Positions 60,701 through 64,000 of a stretch of 64,000 bases of DNA are shown here, in pieces. Below the pieces are notes generated by a model that saw nothing but the letters and a program-made list of their open reading frames with translations, did no database searches and was not told where the DNA came from. This stretch comes from Bacteroidales bacterium (GTDB lineage Bacteria > Bacteroidota > Bacteroidia > Bacteroidales > UBA932). Every line of letters starts with the position of its first letter. Position 1 is the first letter of the stretch. The stretch lies in assembly GCA_017445755.1 (NCBI GenBank), contig JAFSSE010000004.1, forward strand, positions 1 through 64,000, written 5' to 3'. The translations under genes were made by a program, and so were the position numbers.

Positions 60701-63184
60701 TTAGAAAATAAAATCTACGAGAATCGGACGATGGTCCGACGGATCCCGGAAGGAGCTTACATATGTGCTGACCTTCGAGTCGGTCCACTTGTCCATGACG
60801 ATGATGGCCTTGTCCACATACGGCATCAGGGAAGGGGAGAGGTAGACGAAGTCAATCCTTGCAGTCCCGTAGGTAGACGAAATGAAGGCATCTGGATGGG
60901 TCTCGTGGATGACATCTTTGAGGTCGGTGTTCTGGAGTACGACGTCCTGGGTAATCAGGAGGGTGTTGTCTTCTGCGTATTTATAGTAGCCGTTGTCGAG
61001 GCGGGAACGGGAATTCAGGTCCCCGAGGAGGATCCAGCCGTCGCAGGTGTATTTCCCGCTGTTGATGGTGTTCTTTACTATATAATCCATCTCGAACTGC
61101 CGGTAGTAATCCCCTTCGTGGGCCGCCGAGCTGGTTTCCCTGGCACTGTCGCCCGAAACCCCGTAACCATAGGCCTGGGGCCACATATGGCAGGTAACGA
61201 AGTTGATTGTCTTACCCCCGACCGTAATCTGCTGGATTGCGGCGCCGTGGGATATCGGCTTCCCGGAAACGTTCGAATCGGTGATTTTCAGTAGGGTTGT
61301 AATCGGATACTTCGATGTGATTTCCTGGGGATAGTTGTCCCGGAAGCCGCCGAGTGCCGCGTAAGGATGGTTGTAGCGGGCGGCGAGGGAGGTCCATCCG
61401 GAGGGCAGGAAGCGTGCCGAGGAAGCTGCGGAGCTGTTGGTGTTATTCTTATAAATTGAAGATGCCTCGCACCAGACACAGATATCCGGATCGTACTTTT
61501 TCACCCATTTGACAAAGTTGTCATAGTTGTTCGCCTGGTCGGCCCACATGCCGTTCTGGATGTTCCAGTAGAGGAGACGTATGGACCCCGGAGTCCTTCC
61601 GGAAGACGCCTCTTCGAGGGTAACCGTAAGGTTGTCAAGCCAGAATCCATGGACCATAGCCGATGAGGAATTTCCTGCAAAATAGAGTTTCGTTCCGTCG
61701 GTGGCCCCTTTTACGAAGCACTCCAGCCGGTGCCACTCCTTCGCCTGGGCGAGGGAAGAGGGCACGGTGACGCTGCTGTGGTTGAAAATGAGGTTAGACC
61801 CGTTGGCTTCGTAGAAGAGATTGTCCTTGCTTACCGGGACGGAAACCCCGTCAACTGTTACTGAAACAATCTCCCCGCCCTGGATAATCCTGAAGAGCAG
61901 ATTGTCCTGGATCCCGTTCTGGAAGCAGAAATCGAAGGAAACTTTAACGTCTGCCATCGATTCAATGTTCCCGATGCAGGGGGTGGAGACAATGCCCCTG
62001 GCCTGTCCGGTCGTTGCCACGGAGAGTACGCCCTGGTATTCCTGGGCGCGGAAAAGGGTGTTCCAGTCGGCGAGGCCGCGGCTGTTGATGTACGACTCGC
62101 TCATATGGTGGACCGCTCCGACGTTTTTCCCCGACACCTGGTCCCAGTTGTTCGGCTGGATGTAACCCGATCCGGGGTTGTTGTATGTCGTCCTCGTGAG
62201 GGCGTATTCATATCCGGTCCTCGCCGCAGCGCCGTCGATTTCGACCGTGGTCCCGTCGGGAGCATATCCGGTCGAGGAACTGCCTTTCATAACGTCCCCG
62301 CCCCAGACGAAGTTGTCGAAACCCTCATACCATATAATCTTCTCATCCGGTTTCCACTCGAGGGAAATCTGCTCGGCCTCTCCGGCACCGATTGTGAGCG
62401 AAGGGATGGAGTGGGTCATTACGCGGTGGTCCGAATCCACTATCGTAATTGTAACGTTCCCGTAGCTTCCCGGGGCAATCAGTATCGGGAAGTGCCTGCC
62501 GCTTGTCTTGAGCGCTGTGGCAACGCCGCTCTGGAAGCAGTTGAGAACCACGAAGGGAAGTCCTTCGGAGAGGCGGATTTCTTCTTTGGAAGGGAGGAAG
62601 GACCCTTTTCCGGAGAGAAAGCCGCCGCTTTCCGCGGAGATTTTAATTGAAGCAAGGGAGGCCGATCCCTTGAGCGTCAGGTCTAAGACCGAAAAGCCGT
62701 CAGTGAAGTTGAGGACGTTCCCGTCGTCTTTCTTGTATGATGCAAAGAGCGGATAATCCTTCATGTCTGTCGGGGTCTTTCCGGCAAACTGCCCCGTCGG
62801 AATACGGAGATCGGAATAGGGACTGGTTCCCGACCATACGGTCGCGGATTTCTTTGCCAGGGAGGCGTTGTAGGTATCGTTTGTAACGGCCATCACGTCG
62901 GAGTAGAAACGACCGTCGCTGCCCATCTCAATTTTGCTCTCGGTTCCGTTGACCCGAAGGGTATATGCGTTGAATACTTCCGGAGTTATTCCAAGTGCCG
63001 TCCGGGTTCCGCTCTTCTCTGCCGAAAGGTAGAACCGGACCATGCCGTCCTTGACCTCAATTTCCTGCTTCTGTTCATCTCCGCCCTCTTCTCCTCCCTG
63101 TGCCGGTTTTTTGCATGCGGATGCACAGCCGGCAAGGCAGGCCGCAGTTACGGCAAAAGAACAGAGCACCCTTTGAAGATTCAT
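60701..63184 (-). CDS. Surface lipoprotein with C-terminal EEP hydrolase domain
   Basis: 827 residues. A perfect lipobox, LAGC (Cys-20), is followed by an acidic linker of the type that promotes surface export. Two beta-sandwich regions occupy about 45-310 and 310-525 (e.g. IWYEGFDNFVWGGD). From about 534 comes an EEP domain with every catalytic element: YWNIQNG (Asn-541), VWCEASS (metal Glu), CHMWPQ, LLGDLNSRSR and PSDHRP. It should cleave phosphodiester or phosphate-ester bonds outside the cell; nucleic acids are the most likely substrate, with phospholipids or inositol phosphates as alternatives. It is the first gene of the operon, directly after a near-consensus promoter. Confidence 0.88.
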   Translation of the reverse strand: MNLQRVLCSFAVTAACLAGCASACKKPAQGGEEGGDEQKQEIEVKDGMVRFYLSAEKSGTRTALGITPEVFNAYTLRVNGTESKIEMGSDGRFYSDVMAVTNDTYNASLAKKSATVWSGTSPYSDLRIPTGQFAGKTPTDMKDYPLFASYKKDDGNVLNFTDGFSVLDLTLKGSASLASIKISAESGGFLSGKGSFLPSKEEIRLSEGLPFVVLNCFQSGVATALKTSGRHFPILIAPGSYGNVTITIVDSDHRVMTHSIPSLTIGAGEAEQISLEWKPDEKIIWYEGFDNFVWGGDVMKGSSSTGYAPDGTTVEIDGAAARTGYEYALTRTTYNNPGSGYIQPNNWDQVSGKNVGAVHHMSESYINSRGLADWNTLFRAQEYQGVLSVATTGQARGIVSTPCIGNIESMADVKVSFDFCFQNGIQDNLLFRIIQGGEIVSVTVDGVSVPVSKDNLFYEANGSNLIFNHSSVTVPSSLAQAKEWHRLECFVKGATDGTKLYFAGNSSSAMVHGFWLDNLTVTLEEASSGRTPGSIRLLYWNIQNGMWADQANNYDNFVKWVKKYDPDICVWCEASSIYKNNTNSSAASSARFLPSGWTSLAARYNHPYAALGGFRDNYPQEITSKYPITTLLKITDSNVSGKPISHGAAIQQITVGGKTINFVTCHMWPQAYGYGVSGDSARETSSAAHEGDYYRQFEMDYIVKNTINSGKYTCDGWILLGDLNSRSRLDNGYYKYAEDNTLLITQDVVLQNTDLKDVIHETHPDAFISSTYGTARIDFVYLSPSLMPYVDKAIIVMDKWTDSKVSTYVSSFRDPSDHRPILVDFIF

Positions 63185-63247
63185 AATTTGGTCGTTTTTA
63201 GTGTTTTATATCAATTATACCCGGCTAAAATGGGATATTTTACCGTT

Positions 63248-63279
63248 CAAAATTAATATAATTGGTACAATAAACCAAA
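63248..63279 (-). promoter_or_regulatory. Promoter of the six-gene Sus-like operon
   Basis: TTTG (63279-63276), a 20-bp spacer, and TAATTTTG (63255-63248) match the Bacteroidota consensus exactly. The leader to ATG 63184 is about 57 bases. A short dyad TTGGT (63262-63266) and ACCAA (63274-63278) spans the spacer and -33 box and could be an operator shared with the divergent promoter. Confidence 0.8.
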
Positions 63280-63286
63280 TTTTATT

Positions 63287-63294
63287 TACCTTTG
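63287..63294 (+). promoter_or_regulatory. -7 box of the DUF486 gene
   Basis: TACCTTTG with a TTG at 63262-63264, 22 bp upstream, gives a divergent promoter overlapping that of the Sus-like operon. The leader to ATG 63320 is about 20 bases. Confidence 0.55.
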
Positions 63295-63319
63295 CAGCCG
63301 TTTTGTAAATGGGTAAACA

Positions 63320-63688
63320 ATGCAGGGTATCTGGACAATTCTGATGCTGGTTCTGTCGAATGTTTTCATGACGTTCGCCTGGTACGGCCATCTTAAACTA
63401 AGCGAAATGAAGATTTCTACTGGCTGGCCGCTGATTATAGTCATCCTTTTTTCCTGGGGTATCGCCTTCTTTGAGTACTGCCTCACCGTACCGGCAAACC
63501 GTATCGGTTTTTCCGGTAACGGAGGCCCTTTTAATTTAATGCAATTAAAGGTCATTCAGGAAGTTATATCCCTCACGGTCTTTACGCTCATTGTCATGTT
63601 CGTATTCAAGGGACAGACCATCCAGTGGAACCATATCGCCGCCTTCGGCTGCCTTGTCCTGGCAGTCTTTTTCGCCTTTCTGAAATAA
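63320..63688 (+). CDS. DMT-superfamily small membrane protein (DUF486)
   Basis: 122 residues with four membrane helices (WTILMLVLSNVFMTFAWYG, PLIIVILFSWGIAFFEYCL, VISLTVFTLIVMFVF, IAAFGCLVLAVFFAFL). NVFMTFAWYGHLK and CLTVPANRIG are conserved in DUF486. The family is distantly related to small multidrug transporters; no substrate is known. It is divergent from the Sus-like operon and probably unrelated to it in function, since it is conserved widely. Confidence 0.9.
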   Translation: MQGIWTILMLVLSNVFMTFAWYGHLKLSEMKISTGWPLIIVILFSWGIAFFEYCLTVPANRIGFSGNGGPFNLMQLKVIQEVISLTVFTLIVMFVFKGQTIQWNHIAAFGCLVLAVFFAFLK

Positions 63689-63721
63689 AATCTCCGGGCC
63701 GCTTCCGGCCTTCGGGATATA

Positions 63722-63850
63722 GTCCTGATATATAATTAGTTTACTTTTTTGGTAAACGTTTTTCAGGACGACACAACCGTTGTGGCGTGGAAGTGCCTTA
63801 TAGCCAGTGCATTACACAAAACGACATGCCGAATATAAGGTATGTCGTTT
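63722..63850. other. Non-coding stretch with three inverted repeats
   Basis: Between the DUF486 stop and the last gene lie a nested hairpin, GTCCTGA (63722-63728) with TCAGGAC (63763-63769) enclosing GTTTAC/GTAAAC; a tight dyad CACAAC-C-GTTGTG (63772-63784); and AAACGACAT (63819-63827) with ATGTCGTTT (63842-63850). The last could terminate one of the two convergent genes, but lacks a T-tract. No known RNA family was recognised. Confidence 0.4.
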
Positions 63851-63876
63851 CACTTAAATTACTGAATATTAATAAG

Positions 63877-63999
63877 TTACGCGCCACGGCCCAGTAAGAG
63901 GTAGATACCAAGGGCGACGAGTGCCATAATAATCACGGATATGAGCGTTTTTCTATTATCCTTTGATAACGGCTGCTCATCGTCGGACCGATGGTTACC
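63877..63999 (-). CDS. 3' end of a gene encoding a C-terminal membrane helix (cut by window edge)
   Basis: Reading in from the right edge on the minus strand, 40 codons end at TAA (63879-63877). They give a hydrophilic stretch (NHRSDDEQPLSKDNRKT), one membrane helix (LISVIIMALVALGIYLLL) and GRGA. The composition is plainly protein-like and the helix terminates properly. The family cannot be identified from this tail. Confidence 0.55.
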   Translation of the reverse strand, partial: GNHRSDDEQPLSKDNRKTLISVIIMALVALGIYLLLGRGA

Positions 64000-64000
64000 A

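Noticed and set aside
1-64000. CRISPR arrays, tRNA or rRNA genes, prophage
   Set aside because: No regularly spaced repeats, cloverleaf genes, rRNA stretches or phage structural genes were found in any gap on reading.

Overview
The window is chromosomal DNA of a strictly or largely anaerobic member of the Bacteroidales (Bacteroidota). The evidence is the recurring TAnnTTTG -7 promoter box, often with a TTTG/TTG -33 box about 19-21 bp upstream; a SusC/SusD outer-membrane pair with BACON-like and DUF5689 lipoproteins; a complete rnfBCDGEA set behind rseC; Dcu-type C4-dicarboxylate transport; and lipoproteins throughout. The genus cannot be fixed from sequence alone; the rather high GC content of the core fits Rikenellaceae-like or uncultured Bacteroidales lineages better than classical Bacteroides.

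Layout. (1) 1-4.4 kb is a lower-GC accessory patch: an IS3-like OrfA tail, a Fic protein, a FISUMP-domain gene fused to the wreck of an ATPase gene, an IS30 transposase stump and an intact AAA_14/DUF4143 ATPase. Fic, the dead ATPase and the live ATPase each carry a private, near-perfect inverted repeat placed over the -33 box of a recognisable promoter. (2) 4.4-10.0 kb holds a two-component system (propeller histidine kinase plus NarL-type regulator), a lipoprotein and a small membrane protein, with two operator-like palindromes between the last two. (3) 10.2-37.3 kb is housekeeping: mutL, rhomboid, an EEP enzyme, tsaC, rsmE, an acyltransferase-like membrane protein, a phosphoesterase, radA, rnr, then convergent recO-rdgB-ctp-U32-polyprenyl synthase, divergent thiN, alaS, an LptF-Fmt fusion gene, two LytM/M23 genes, merR, nif3, a zinc-ribbon coiled-coil gene and dnaB. 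(4) 37.3-42.9 kb is the rseC-rnfBCDGEA operon, the membrane ferredoxin:NAD oxidoreductase. (5) 42.9-49.8 kb holds an outer-membrane barrel, a Cthe_2159-like lipoprotein, a sugar-kinase-like phosphotransferase, a secreted unknown, dcuB and a membrane-bound AraC regulator. (6) 49.9-63.2 kb is one six-gene minus-strand transcription unit running from a well-formed promoter to a strong terminator. It encodes a surface EEP-fold hydrolase lipoprotein, a BACON-like lipoprotein, SusC, SusD and two DUF5689 lipoproteins, with no glycoside hydrolase, so it looks like a nutrient-uptake locus for a phosphodiester or phosphorylated ligand. (7) The end holds a DUF486 membrane protein, a hairpin-rich non-coding stretch and the 3' end of one more gene.

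How it works together: Rnf, Dcu and the absence of aerobic functions suggest ferredoxin/NADH-coupled energy conservation, possibly with fumarate respiration. The Sus-like locus would bring in an extracellular polymer or phosphoester. Many promoters sit almost on top of the start codon, suggesting leaderless or near-leaderless messages. No tRNA, rRNA, CRISPR array, prophage or replication origin was seen. Coordinates of starts were moved from the longest open frame to the likely ATG where signal peptides, promoters or domain limits required it.
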